The notes: generated by a model not told the origin, from the sequence alone. Positions 46,773 through 57,687 are shown, numbered from the stretch's first letter. The stretch is 64,000 bases of DNA from Ostrinia nubilalis (GCF_963855985.1 NC_087092.1:1860001-1924000), one strand, 5' to 3'. Translations and numbers: made by a program.

Positions 46773-46882
46773 CGCCGCGCCCCCCCCGCGCGCCCCGCCT
46801 CGGGTGCCCCCTCTACGGCCCGCCCGCCGCTAGTGCGAAACAACTTCGCCTACCGCATTCCGCCGTACTAGCATCTTAGATT

Positions 46883-46888
46883 AATAAA
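46883..46888 (+). terminator. MGRN1 polyadenylation signal
   Basis: AATAAA about 110 bases after the MGRN1 stop. The P1 MITE copy 4 begins only five bases downstream, so the cleavage site must fall within or at the edge of the MITE. Confidence 0.7.
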
Positions 46889-46893
46889 GTCTA

Positions 46894-47103
46894 TAGTCTG
46901 GTCCGTGAGCACGTAGAATTTTGTCCAATGACCCCAAGCTACCCATCCTTATCGCTCTCGCGTAATTATGTTGCTATCGCGCTCGCACACTCACTGCGGG
47001 TGCCAGTCTCACAGTCGCGACAGCAATATAATTACGCGCGAGCGATAAGGATGGGTAGCTTGGGGTCATTGGACAAAATTCTACGTGCTCACGGACCAGG
47101 CTT
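46894..47103. mobile_element. Palindromic TA-MITE, family P1, copy 4
   Basis: Left end TAGTCTGGTCCGTGAGCACG, right end GTGCTCACGGACCAGGCTT, TA on both sides (46892 and 47104). The best preserved copy, placed directly after the MGRN1 polyadenylation signal. Confidence 0.93.
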
Positions 47104-47479
47104 TAGATAGATAGTCAGTGCACGAAAGGTGAGGCAGCTTTTCGACGCGTATTTTGTTAGCCGTACAAATACACTTCCTTTTTTTTTATAAAATCGAGAC
47201 TTAAGTCGATTTATCTTATTCTAATTAGGTAGGTTCTTTGAATTCAATAAATAAGTAAGTACATGATGCGTTTTGTTTTTGTTAATTATAAAATAATTAA
47301 AAACGTATAAAAAATTTCCCTACTTTCGGGGAAATCGCCTCCATTGTCCACACTCCCTAATAAAATTGACACTAATGACATAAGATTTTTGCCTCACTCT
47401 TGACGAAGCGTTTGTATGAAGACTATCCATCTAGGCTTTATTAATCTAAGACTAGCATGTAGTAGTGTAGCGTAAAAAC

Positions 47480-47742
47480 GTGTGCGTCAGAATGGACGGT
47501 TACTACCCATATTTTACATCGAAAAGAGTTTAAAAACAAACTCTTTTAACTAGCGCAGTTTGTTCTCGCTGGATAGGTGACCAGCCATTCTGATGCTAGG
47601 ATGGCGCGTCACCTAAGAAAGTAGAATATTTTCTTTAAATCGAAGGTAGCAACTGTCTAACGATTAGTAGCAACTGGGTAGCAACTTTCAATATTTGTTT
47701 CGATGTAAAATATGGGTAGTGATCGTCCATTCTGACGCACAC
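47480..47742. mobile_element. 263-bp MITE in end-of-gene tandem unit 1
   Basis: Inverted repeats of about 44 bases start GTGTGCGTCAGAATGGACG and continue ACCCATATTTTACATCGAAA. TAAAAAC occurs next to both ends, a likely duplicated target with one changed base. Confidence 0.9.
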
Positions 47743-47965
47743 ATAAAAACAAACCTCTATCTATGCTATTACGAGTAGATAAGCTATTCAGAAAAATGTG
47801 TCGAATCACCTTTATGTGCACGGCAATGACGTTTTGACGGTTTTATAATAGTCGGACGGTGTGAGTCGCCCGCCTCCCCCTGACCTCACGCCCCGCCCGC
47901 CCGCCGCTAGTGCGAAACAACGTCGCCTACCGCATTCCGCCGTACTAGTGTAGCGTATAAACAGA

Positions 47966-48290
47966 GGGCCTAGTGTGAGTTTTAATGACATTAAGGTGAT
48001 TATCACACTGCGCCGCGCTCCGCGTGATTTCATATAGAAAATCCCGCGCGCGGACGCGTTGTCAGTGTGTTGTGCCGCGCGTGTTTTCTATACAAACTGA
48101 GGTACTTGCATACAATTATTAAATCTGTCGTCCCGCGTACCGCGGCGGAGCGTGGTGCAGTGTGATAATCGCCTATATGTATGACGGATTGTACAATGCC
48201 CCTAGCGGGAAACGTTTAAAAACTAAAATTTTCATACTATTTTTAAACGCGCACTAGTGAGCGCGTTTGATGTAAACTCACACTCAGCCC
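47966..48290. mobile_element. 325-bp MITE in end-of-gene unit 2, with nested palindrome
   Basis: Ends GGGCCTAGTGTGAGTTT and the inverse of GGGCTGAGTGTGAGTTT, with ACAGA directly on both sides (47961 and 48291). Inside, 47995-48173 has its own inverted ends (GGTGATTATCACACTGC and its partner), so it may be a second MITE nested in the first. Confidence 0.85.
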
Positions 48291-48520
48291 ACAGACCTCT
48301 ATGCTATTACGAGTAGATAAACTATTCAGAAAAATGTGTCGAATCACCAATATGTGCACGAAAATGACGTTTTGTAGGTTTTATAATAGTCGGACGGTGT
48401 GAGTCGCTCAGTCGCCCACCTCCCCCTGACCCCACGCCCCGCCCGCCCGCCGCTAGTGCGAAACAACGTCGCCTACCGCATTCCGCCGTACTAGTGTAGC
48501 GTATATAAACAGACCTCTAT

Positions 48521-48735
48521 CAGAGTAAATACAAATGAGTTGGTCATCTTCATAGAAACGCCCGAGCGCGGTTTGTATGTGAGCGCGCCAATACGTATGC
48601 GGCGCGCACGCAGACACTGACAAAATTTAGCGTGGAATAGCGGAGTTGCGCCGAATTTTGTTAGGCGCGCGCTCACATACAAACCGCGCTCGGTGCGTTT
48701 CTATGAAGATGGCCTACTCATTTGTATTTACTCTG
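48521..48735. mobile_element. Palindromic MITE with 7-bp duplication, family P2, copy 2
   Basis: Same ends as 45503-45706. The exact 7-bp duplication is CCTCTAT (48514-48520 and 48736-48742), in the conserved junction of the end-of-gene tandem units. Confidence 0.95.
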
Positions 48736-49070
48736 CCTCTATGCTAATACGAGTAGATAAGCTATTCAGAAAAATGTGTCGAATCACCATTTTGTGCACG
48801 GAAATTACGATTTTATAATAGTCGGACGGTGTGAGTCGCCGCCGCGATCTGCGCGCGCCAGCCGCTAGTACGCAAAAACGTCGCCTACTACATTTCGCTG
48901 TACTAATGTAGCGTAACAGCGTAAACAGACATTTATGCTAGATAAGCTGTTCAGAAATAATTGTTGCAGCGCGGATTAACAAAAAAACTGTTTCAAAAAC
49001 CACTATGTGCACGTAAATGAGATTTTTGTCGGTTTCATAATGAAGACGTGTGTCTCGTTTGGTCGCAGTG

Positions 49071-50109
49071 GACTATGAGCTGTTCTTAAATGTGAGCTAT
49101 TTTGAAGATTTGTCCAGACAGCCTGAGCTACATTTGATGAGTGCCACAGACATAATCTAGGTTCGACTCTCTAGTAAAAGTATTTGGTAAAAACAATATT
49201 CACACCCTAGCTACAAATCAGATTGAATGTCCGTCTACGCTCGCCTGGCCTCATAACGCGCGCGAATATTCCAGCTAAATGCTTTCGAGAAGGAAGGTTA
49301 TATTCGCTTGCAATCGCGTGTAAATTAATGAGGCTTCTTAATAGATAATTAGGTCCGCGTGTTAGTATATGGCGTTTTTTTTTTAAATCGATTAGTCTGA
49401 TTCGCTGCACGCCGGCTGATCGCGTTGGTTTGACCGAACCTTAATTTTATGCGTTATTATTTTATTTTTGGAGTATTTATTGATCAGTCCAATCGGGACA
49501 GTGCGATGTTTTGAATTAGTTAACAGTTCACACTTTGCCACGTTCTTTGACTGTTTCACACTTAAAATAAAGGATATATGTTTATTTATTTATATATTTT
49601 AATGTGTACTTGTTAAAATGTATCATCAAGTTTGAAATGTGAAGCCAAACTTTTGTTGCATTTTTTTAATACACTATTTTGTTTTATAAATAAACAACTC
49701 TATTTTGATATTAATTTGCTCATATCAAAAAGTATTACGATGATCTGAAAGTAGTCCTTTAGCACTAAGGCCAATTTATGACTAGTAGGTATTTTAGTAT
49801 AATAAATTCATCTCATTTAATCTCATTTTTAAATAAAGTTTAGACGGTATCCACATCTGCTCAATGTCTTTATCACCCCTACTGAGCATTTTATTGCATA
49901 GGCTTGATTATTGTCTTAATTGTTGAATTTAGTTTAGTACCTAAGTATGTATGTAAAAAAATACAAATGAAATTGGTGGTGGATGTAGGCACTTCGCGTT
50001 CAATTTGTTTTTCAATTATTTGTGACCACAACATATCTCCAGAACCTATCCTATGCAGACACCGAAAATCTTCTAAAATAAATAAATAAAAGAACGTAGT
50101 ATTCATCAC
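49071..50109. other. AT-rich intergenic DNA
   Basis: About 1 kb with no convincing coding frame, RNA gene or inverted-repeat element. Short frames here show no known domain. Confidence 0.5.
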
Positions 50110-50215
50110 TCACATATACACACATACACACACACCACTCACACATACACACACCACACACACATACACACACCACACACACATACACACACCACACACA
50201 TACAAACACATTCAC
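50110..50215. repeat. (CA)n-rich microsatellite
   Basis: Imperfect runs of CACACA with interspersed CACATACACACACC units over about 105 bases. A T run of about 20 lies at 50482-50501. Confidence 0.9.
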
Positions 50216-50632
50216 ACTAACAAATATATCCTCTCATGTATACTTGGGCTTGGTTGCGCCACCTTATTTTTACCGTAACAGTTACAATAACCGATGCTTT
50301 TTGTATGGAGTTTGACAGATTTTTGACGTTCGTCCAAGTCAGGGTAGGATGGTGCAGCTCAGCCTTGGTAATTAATGATTTGTTTTTATTTTTATCTTTT
50401 CCCTCTTTGTATACCTAGTTATCTTAATAATTTTTATGTAACTCAGTAACCCACTTCCTGGTTGTTTAAACACTGTCCTGTGTTTTTTTTTTTTTTTTTT
50501 TAAATTAAATCCGTTTGAGGAATCACTGACCCTGATAATACAGTTTTTTACTAGTTTCCGGGTCAGGGGTCCAAGTTTTTGTGACACTAAAAATTAAAAC
50601 TAACCCTAGAGTAACGTAGTTTTACTAATTAC
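50216..50632. other. Spacer before the BEL/Pao cluster
   Basis: AT-rich with a poly-T run near 50490. No gene seen. Confidence 0.45.
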
Positions 50633-51035
50633 TGTACGCGCCAGCATTAAAACCTCATACATTTCAAACTCATGTCACACTATTCTATCACTCATTCTGA
50701 CAGTCCTTTTCCTATCCTCTCCCTCCCACCTTCAGTCTCGCTCTCGCATCGCAACGCGCCGCTTCGCCTACCTATCTGGGCGTTAATACTAAATAAGTAT
50801 CCAAAATAAACCAATTCAAATAAACCCAAATCGCGCGCTAAACTCATCTCAATAAAATTCAAGTGTTTGTGAAAGTGAAAGAAGAACCAAGCTTGGACCG
50901 TCCTGTGGAGTCTGCTCAATCGAAGGTATCCCATCCCGTTCCTATCCCAATCTCCTACAACTCCTTTCTGGTCCTACCGAGCCGCATGGTTCATTTCCTA
51001 TCCTTTACACTTACAGAAAATCACAACTACACATT
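50633..51035 (+). mobile_element. BEL/Pao LTR, plus orientation, lone
   Basis: Starts TGTACGCGCCAGCATTAA and runs to ACAACTACACATTT, matching the reverse complement of the LTR at 57186-57586. It is oriented opposite to the coding elements next to it and has no internal region of its own. Its exact 3' boundary is unclear. Confidence 0.85.
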
Positions 51036-51039
51036 TCAC

Positions 51040-51382
51040 AACGGAAAGGAGTTGTAGGAGATTGGGATAGGAACGGGATGGGATACCTTCGATTGAGCAG
51101 ACTCCACAGGACGGTCCAAGCTTGGTTCTTCTTTCACTTTCACAAACACTTGAATTTTTATTGAGTTGAGTTTAGCGCGCGATTTGGGTTTATTTGAATT
51201 GGTTTATTTTGGATACTTATTTAGTAATTAACGCCCAGATAGGTAGGCGAAGCGGCGCGTTGCGATGCGAGAGCGAGACTGAAGGTGGGAGGGAGAGGAT
51301 AGGAAAAAGGACTGTCAGAATGAGTGATAGAATAGTGTGACATGAGTTTGAATTGCATGAGGTTTTAATGCTGGCGCGTACA
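51040..51382 (-). mobile_element. BEL/Pao element 1, 3' LTR, truncated
   Basis: Ends ..GGCGCGTACA at 51382, the LTR start on the minus strand. It begins at GGAAAGGAGTTGTAGGAG and so lacks about 60 bases or more of the LTR's far end. With the lone LTR it forms a large inverted pair. The purine tract GGGGGAGT on the minus strand directly precedes the LTR start. Confidence 0.85.
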
Positions 51383-51479
51383 ACTCCCCCGGCCTAGAGG
51401 TCTTCCTCTAGATTGAGTAGCGTTTGTAAAAAAAAAATAAAGTTAAAAACGCAAAAAAGCATGCGTTAGAGAGAACTAA

Positions 51480-51585
51480 ACGAGTTAAATTTGAGTTAAA
51501 TGAGCGTTAAAGTTGAGTTAAATTAAAGTTAAAGTTGAGTTAAATTGAAGTTAAAGAAAAATTAAAGTTAAAAGCATTATTTGAG
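51480..51585. repeat. GTTAAA-rich short tandem repeat in BEL element 1
   Basis: Degenerate repeats of GAGTTAAATT and AAAGTTGAGTTAAA between the polyprotein stop and the purine tract. The same array is in element 2 at 57688-57785. Confidence 0.8.
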
Positions 51586-54500
51586 TTACTGTAAAGGAAG
51601 AGGACAAACTCTAACTACAGGCCGAACATAAATACCGGTTGCAGTGCGAATCTTTAAGGTGCGAATGATTTTGTCCTTTCCGGGATATACTTCCACAACC
51701 ACACCCAATGGCCAACAAAGAGGATGCGCATTGTCATCTTTTATAACAACAACAGAGCCCACATCTATCGGTTTGGTCACCGTATTCCACTTTTCACGGC
51801 GTTGTAGAGAAGTTAAATACTCCTGACTCCAGCGACGCCAAAAGCTTTGCACTAATTTATTGACTAACTGATAACGCGTTAACCGATTGTCAGAAATATC
51901 AGAGACATCCTCTACTGGCAAGAATTTCAGTGGAGTTATATTGAGAAAGTGATTGGGAGTGAGAGCGGATATATCAGATGGGTCAGAGCTAAGAACACAC
52001 AATGGTCTACTATTCAATAAGCCTTCTATTTGTACAAGTACAGTGTTGAACTCTTCGTATGTTAACACTTGAAGACCAATAACTTTATGAAGATGCGTTT
52101 TTACATAACGAACATTTATCTCCGTGATGCCGTTAAAGTGCGGACCATATGGTGGACTATGAAGAAACTTAATGCGTTGTTCAGCCAAATGTGAACTTAA
52201 ATAATTTTTGTGAGAGTCAGATTCTAAAAGAGCGTAAATTTCGTCAAGCTTGCGTTTAGCGCCAATGAAGTTAGTACCTCCGTCGCTATATATCATGGAA
52301 ACGGGGCCTCTTCTACAAATGAATCGACGAAAAGCGGCGAGAAATAGATCAGAGCTTAAGTCTGAAACTAACTCTATGTGTAGAGCCTTAGTTGTAAGAC
52401 AGCAAAATAAACAAATATTAACACCTCTGCGGCGAATGTGAGTAATAAAGAAGGGACCTGCATAATCGACCGATGTATAAACAAAGGCTTTAGCTTCTGA
52501 AACGCGAAATGATGGCAAGTTGCCCATAAGAGGGTTTGTAGATTTAGGGTTTAAACGAAAACAGATATTGCATTGATGCACTCTTTGACGTACTAAGTTA
52601 CGTGCGGAAAGTATCCAAAATTTCTGTCTAAGCAGACTGAGTAGAAGTGAAGGACCAGTATGTAAATTACATACATGAAAGTAATCAACTAAAAGTTGAG
52701 TGAAGCGATGTTTTGGCGATAGAATGATTGGATGCTTTTGTCCATAGTTGAGTTGAGAGTGAGTGAGTCGACCTCCGACACGAAGTATATTATCAGAGTC
52801 AATGAAAGGGTTAAGTTTGAGAAGCGATTTGTTAAAGGGTTTATTATTTTTAATTGCGTGCATATCTTGAGTAAAAAATAGTGCCTGTATATGGCGTACT
52901 AAATAGAGTTCAGCGAGTTCTAAATCAGAGGATGTAACCACTCCGTTTGAACGTAGTATTTTAGCGAAGCGTAACACGTACACAGTAGCGCGTAATAATT
53001 TTGGGTACGTGGAAATGCGATCAATTAATCGATCGAAAGGGTGAGAGTTCGATTGAGAGCTTGTCTCTGAAACAAGAGCGATAGTTTTCTCTTCCAGTCG
53101 AACACTGTTAGATGAAACTTGAAATGGCTCGATAGGCCATTGCGAGATTGGCTGAGCTGTCCATTGAGGAGAGTGAAACCAATTTAATTGATTTAATAAT
53201 GCTTTAGGAGTTACCGGTCGCGATATTACATCTGCAGGATTTTCATTTCCATTAACATGATGCCAAATTTTTGCGTTGAGTTTCGAATTAATTTCAGTAA
53301 TTCTATTCGCAACAAATGTGTGAAATTTGTACGCGGGAGAATGTATCCACGTGAGAGTGACAGTCGAGTCTGAAAATGCGTAAATTGAGTTAACAGGATA
53401 ACGATTCTCTATACTATCGCGAACCGATAATAAAAGATTTGTCAAGAGCAGCGCTGCGCACAGTTCAAGCCGCGCAAGAGATATTTTCTTTAAAGGCGCG
53501 ACGCGCGATTTGGATGCGATAAGAAAGACTTCACCGGGTGAATCTGCATCAGAGCTCACGCGCACATAAACTACAGCTCCGTAGCATACTTCGCTGGCGT
53601 CCGCGAAGCCCATGATAGTGACGTGACAACCCGCGGTGATCCCTATATGACGAGATATTTTTAATTGCGATAAATAGTTAATCTCACTATCAAACCGATT
53701 CCATTTATTTTTTATTGAGTCTGGAACTGGCTGATCCCATTCAAGTTCGCGCTGCCAGCATTCTTGAATTAAAAGTTTGAGAAACGCTGTCACAGGGCCT
53801 AGCAAACCCAAAGGGTCGAATAATCTAGCGGTTGCGGAAAGAATCGTGCGTTTTGTGCATTGGTCAGAGTTAGTAGAGTTAATTTTGTAAAGAAAAACGT
53901 CATCATTAGGTTGCCACTGCATGCCTATGATTTTTGTCGTAATTTCTGAGTCAGTGTCAAAATCGACGAGCTGTGGATTTTTATGCGAATCGGGAATCTT
54001 ATTTATAAGCTCAGGGTTGTTCGAGATCCACTTAACCATTTTAAACCCCCCGGCCATGAACATCTTAACCATTTGATGGTAAGATTGTTCAGCTTTTTCT
54101 AACCCGTCCATCGATGAGACATAATCGTCCATATACATACAGGATTGAGCTTCAGACGCGGCGATAGGATAATTCGCGCGCTCGTCCTCAGCGAGTTGGC
54201 GAACGACACGCATAGCGAGGTAAGGCGAGCTAGAAACGCCAAAAGAAACCCTATTGTATTGATAAGTATCAATCGGTGATTCAGGATCAAATCGAAATAA
54301 TATGCGTTGAAACGGGTGGTGATTTTGATCAAGCTTTACACAGAAATACATCTTTTCAATATCAGCAGATAAAGCGACTGAGAAAATGCGTAAGTTAATT
54401 AAGAGATCAAAAATATTACTTTGTAAGTTTGGGCCAGTGTAAAGAACATCATTTAACGACTTTCCAGAGGTTGTTTTACAACTTGCATCTAAAACGACTC

Positions 54501-56865
54501 GAGTTTTTGAAGTGAGTTTATCTGGTCGGTATACTGCATGATGAGGTATATAATAATTTGGAGTATTTTCCTCTGAATTCGATGCGTTTTCAACTTTTGA
54601 CAGAAAACCGCGATCGATACAGTCTTGAATATTTTCATTATAGTTAGTGCGTAAGCCCGGAGTTGAGTCTAACTTTTTCTCTAAGTTATAGAAGCGACGC
54701 CTAGCAGTAAAGTAAGAATCGCCGAGTTCTGATGGGTCGAGTTTAAATGGCAAAGAAACGGTATACGTCCCAGAGTCGTCGCGAGAATGAGTTGATTGGA
54801 AAATGTTTTCACATATATCATCGTCAGGGCTGATGTGTCTCTTAGTAGGTACACTTTCAAGCTCCCAAAAGCGTTGCGTGAGTGATTCTAATGAGTGCGA
54901 GTCTACATTGCAAAAGAATGCTTTATTATCATTGCGTGAATGAGCTGAGTAGCACTGAGCGCGTCCCATAGCGAGATATCCGAGCGTGGTTTCGATAGCG
55001 ATGACAGAGGATTGCGGTGAAGTTATTTTATTACTACCTAAAAGAAGCGGGAATATCTCATTGCCTAACAAACAATCGATTTCAGCAGGGATATCGAAGC
55101 TGTCATCAGCCATAGGAAGACCTTGTAAATGCGATAACTGGGTTATGTCAACCCTTACATTAGGTAAATAATCGGTTATTGTATCAATGACGCGTGCGTT
55201 AATAGTGTATTTACACCTGGGATCAAAGCGTGAGGCAATTGTGAAAGATACATATCCTAGCGACACACTTTCAGACTGACCTATGCCCTTAATAGTGGTA
55301 GGTAGCGGATTGACTTTTAAGTTCAGTCGCGCACAACATTTATTTGTGATAAAGTTGCTCATCGAACCTGTGTCTAGAAACACGCGTAATTTTTGACACG
55401 TCTTATTATTGTCATAAGTATACACTGACGCGGTGGGTAATAAGACCGTGGTACTAGATTCATCAGCGATCGACGGCGTGACTGCAGAGAGAGACACATT
55501 GTTGGTTGGCATCGATTGCAACGGCGGCGTGACCGGACCGGGCGCGGACATGGACGCGTCGGTCGGCGAAAGCGTCGCGCTGCAAGTCAGCTGTTGTGAC
55601 GTCATAGGTCTATTCACGTTAAAATTATCTATATGAATAAGAGTGTGATGTTTACGTTGGCAAACTGAGCAACGATTTTGAGATCTGCAATGTTTGATGT
55701 TATGAAAGCCTAAACAATTGAGGCAAAAGTTACATTTAGTAACTAAAGAGTGGCGAGTTGGCGCATTTTTCGAGAGAAAATAACTGCATTTGAACAGGGC
55801 ATGTTCAGGTTCCGTCTTACAAAGTTGACAATTCTTGCGTACAGCGGATGGAGTGTATGAGCCTTGCGAATTCGGTTGAGATTGGAAGTAATGTTGATTG
55901 AGTTTTACTCCAGAAGCTGTATTAGAAACAAACGACTGTGTCGGTTTCGAGTTTTTAGACTGCGATGCGAAATTCGTTTTATTATTAACGTACGGCTTAT
56001 TCTGCGTAAAACATAAGCGTAAAGCATGGATTTTATTCTGTTCTTTTATAAAAGTCTTGAGATCATTAAACGTAGGCATTTTTACGTGCTTAATGGATTG
56101 TTCAAATAAATTTAGAGTGTCTTTGTCTAATTTACTGAGAGCAATATGAGTCAAAATGAAATCGGAAAGGTCATCAATCTGTAAACGTCGTAAGGCAGCT
56201 TCAGCTGAGCAATACTGTTCCAAAAATTCATCTAAAGATTGCGATTTGAAGTTTATTAACTGTTCCAAATACATAGAGGCTTGTACTCTTATGTCTTGGT
56301 ATTTTTCTAATAGGTTGTTCCAAATTATGCAATAGTTCTCACCAGTAGGTGGAATACCCGAGCAAATTGTAAGTGCTTTTCCGGAAAGTTTTCCTATAAG
56401 GTATTGAGCCTTTTCACCTGGAGACAAACCAGTGTTCTCATGAATAAGAGTTTTAAAATTTTGGTAGAAAACGGGCCACTTGGAAGGGGCTCCGTCGAAA
56501 GAGACTAGTTCTAAAGGCGGTAATTTTTTTACGAAATCCTGTTTGCGACGCTCTGTGTTGGCCTTTAGTTGTGCGATGGAGCTTTGCACCGAAAGGATGT
56601 TACAGTACAAATCGTCAAACGAGTTGAGTGCGGCAAATGTAGGTTTGAGTTCCTCATCATTTTTCATATAACACAAATTAAGTTCGTCAATAGTATCAAG
56701 AAAATCCGATCTTGTTTTTTCAATCGAATGCATGCGAGACATGAAAATTTGTTCAATCTGAGGGTCGGAGACCTTTAGGCTGAGGTCGTATAGTTCCTGA
56801 ACCCTCTGAAAAAGCGCTTCTTTTTTAGCTTCAAGCAAATTAATTTTGCGTTTTACTCCCTCCAT
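51586..56865 (-). CDS. BEL/Pao retrotransposon gag-pol polyprotein, intact (element 1)
   Basis: One open frame of about 1,759 residues from the ATG at 56865 (the frame opens eight codons earlier). Domains in order: a coiled N-terminal gag-like region (DUF1759 type, PLELVSFDGAPSKWPVF), cysteine-rich knuckles (CQLCKTEPEHALFKC and CNFCLNCLGFHNIKHC, about 343-400), an aspartic protease (LDTGSMSNF, about 497), reverse transcriptase with YMDD (about 911), an RNase H (GFADASEVCYGAVV, about 1,088) followed by the Pao-specific LARLELCAALLL block, a zinc-binding integrase start, an integrase core with the D,D-x-E pattern (VDYAGPF about 1,465, YSDGGTNF, GITEINVRY) and the DUF5641 C-terminal domain. The order and the single ORF are typical of BEL/Pao. 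No lesion is visible. No envelope gene is present. Confidence 0.94.
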   Translation of the reverse strand: MEGVKRKINLLEAKKEALFQRVQELYDLSLKVSDPQIEQIFMSRMHSIEKTRSDFLDTIDELNLCYMKNDEELKPTFAALNSFDDLYCNILSVQSSIAQLKANTERRKQDFVKKLPPLELVSFDGAPSKWPVFYQNFKTLIHENTGLSPGEKAQYLIGKLSGKALTICSGIPPTGENYCIIWNNLLEKYQDIRVQASMYLEQLINFKSQSLDEFLEQYCSAEAALRRLQIDDLSDFILTHIALSKLDKDTLNLFEQSIKHVKMPTFNDLKTFIKEQNKIHALRLCFTQNKPYVNNKTNFASQSKNSKPTQSFVSNTASGVKLNQHYFQSQPNSQGSYTPSAVRKNCQLCKTEPEHALFKCSYFLSKNAPTRHSLVTKCNFCLNCLGFHNIKHCRSQNRCSVCQRKHHTLIHIDNFNVNRPMTSQQLTCSATLSPTDASMSAPGPVTPPLQSMPTNNVSLSAVTPSIADESSTTVLLPTASVYTYDNNKTCQKLRVFLDTGSMSNFITNKCCARLNLKVNPLPTTIKGIGQSESVSLGYVSFTIASRFDPRCKYTINARVIDTITDYLPNVRVDITQLSHLQGLPMADDSFDIPAEIDCLLGNEIFPLLLGSNKITSPQSSVIAIETTLGYLAMGRAQCYSAHSRNDNKAFFCNVDSHSLESLTQRFWELESVPTKRHISPDDDICENIFQSTHSRDDSGTYTVSLPFKLDPSELGDSYFTARRRFYNLEKKLDSTPGLRTNYNENIQDCIDRGFLSKVENASNSEENTPNYYIPHHAVYRPDKLTSKTRVVLDASCKTTSGKSLNDVLYTGPNLQSNIFDLLINLRIFSVALSADIEKMYFCVKLDQNHHPFQRILFRFDPESPIDTYQYNRVSFGVSSSPYLAMRVVRQLAEDERANYPIAASEAQSCMYMDDYVSSMDGLEKAEQSYHQMVKMFMAGGFKMVKWISNNPELINKIPDSHKNPQLVDFDTDSEITTKIIGMQWQPNDDVFLYKINSTNSDQCTKRTILSATARLFDPLGLLGPVTAFLKLLIQECWQRELEWDQPVPDSIKNKWNRFDSEINYLSQLKISRHIGITAGCHVTIMGFADASEVCYGAVVYVRVSSDADSPGEVFLIASKSRVAPLKKISLARLELCAALLLTNLLLSVRDSIENRYPVNSIYAFSDSTVTLTWIHSPAYKFHTFVANRITEINSKLNAKIWHHVNGNENPADVISRPVTPKALLNQLNWFHSPQWTAQPISQWPIEPFQVSSNSVRLEEKTIALVSETSSQSNSHPFDRLIDRISTYPKLLRATVYVLRFAKILRSNGVVTSSDLELAELYLVRHIQALFFTQDMHAIKNNKPFNKSLLKLNPFIDSDNILRVGGRLTHSQLNYGQKHPIILSPKHRFTQLLVDYFHVCNLHTGPSLLLSLLRQKFWILSARNLVRQRVHQCNICFRLNPKSTNPLMGNLPSFRVSEAKAFVYTSVDYAGPFFITHIRRRGVNICLFCCLTTKALHIELVSDLSSDLFLAAFRRFICRRGPVSMIYSDGGTNFIGAKRKLDEIYALLESDSHKNYLSSHLAEQRIKFLHSPPYGPHFNGITEINVRYVKTHLHKVIGLQVLTYEEFNTVLVQIEGLLNSRPLCVLSSDPSDISALTPNHFLNITPLKFLPVEDVSDISDNRLTRYQLVNKLVQSFWRRWSQEYLTSLQRREKWNTVTKPIDVGSVVVIKDDNAHPLCWPLGVVVEVYPGKDKIIRTLKIRTATGIYVRPVVRVCPLPLQ

Positions 56866-57185
56866 TGTATTGTAGGTGAGCAAACACACGCACGAGAGCT
56901 AGCGTTAAAAATGAGTTGAGTTGTGCGTATTTATTTATAATCCAGTAGGAAAATAAAATGCGTAGCGTATGTAAGCGAATTTGAAATTGAATTGAAATAA
57001 AATTTTAAAAGATTGAATTTAAAAATATACGTGTTTACAAACAACGAGTTGACGTTTGAGCGAATAGTAATTTCTAGAATGTGTCAAATGTCAAACGAAT
57101 CGAACTTTCCAGAAAGAATGTGTCAAACGAGCGAATTTTCTAGAATTTTCTAGAGAGTTGTCAAAATGACGGATGCGTGAAAATG

Positions 57186-57586
57186 TGTAGTTGTGATTTT
57201 CTGTAAGTGTAAAGGATAGGAAATGAACCATGCGGCTCGGTAGGACCAGAAAGGAGTTGTAGGAGATTGGGATAGGAATGGGATGGGATACCTTCGATTG
57301 AGCAGACTCCACAGGACGGTCCAAGCTTGGTTCTTCTTTCACTTTCACAAACACTTGAATTTTTATTGAGATGAGTTTAGCGCGCGATTTGGGTTTATTT
57401 GAATTGGTTTATTTTGGATACTTATTTAGTAATAAACGCCCAGATAGGTAGGCGAAGCGGCGCGTTGCGATGCGAGAGCGAGACTGAAGGTGGGAGGGAG
57501 AGGATAGGAAAAGGACTGTCAGAATGAGTGATAGAATAGTGTGACATGAGTTTGAAATGTATGAGGTTTTAATGCTGGCGCGTACA
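57186..57586 (-). mobile_element. BEL/Pao LTR shared by elements 1 and 2
   Basis: On the minus strand it starts TGTACGCGCC at 57586. It is the 5' LTR of element 1 and, because the GGGGGAGT purine tract of element 2 directly abuts it, also the 3' LTR of element 2. The far boundary is set by comparison with 50633-51035 and may extend further. I could not identify a tRNA primer-binding site with confidence. Confidence 0.82.
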
Positions 57587-57687
57587 ACTCCCCCGGCCTA
57601 GAGGTCTTCCTCTAGATTGAGTAGCGTTTGTAAAAAAAAAAATAAAGTTAAAAACGCAAAAAAGCATGCGTTAGAGAGAACTAAACG

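Larger units (their letters stand above)
47743..49070 (+). repeat. Tandem copies of the MGRN1 3' end (array 4)
   Basis: Segments at 47743-47965, 48291-48513, 48736-48929 and a partial one to about 49070 share CCTCTATGCTATTACGAG, ATGTGTCGAATCACC, TAATAGTCGGACGGTGTGAG, then CCGCCGCTAGTGCGAAACAA, CGCATTCCGCCGTACTAG and TAGCGTA(TA)AACAG. The second half matches the MGRN1 3' UTR at 46819-46870. The units are separated by three unrelated MITEs at nearly the same junction. No coding frame. Confidence 0.9.

Noticed and set aside
56890..57185. tRNA primer-binding site of the BEL elements
   Set aside because: Several TGG-containing stretches were checked, but none matched a tRNA 3' end well enough to name.
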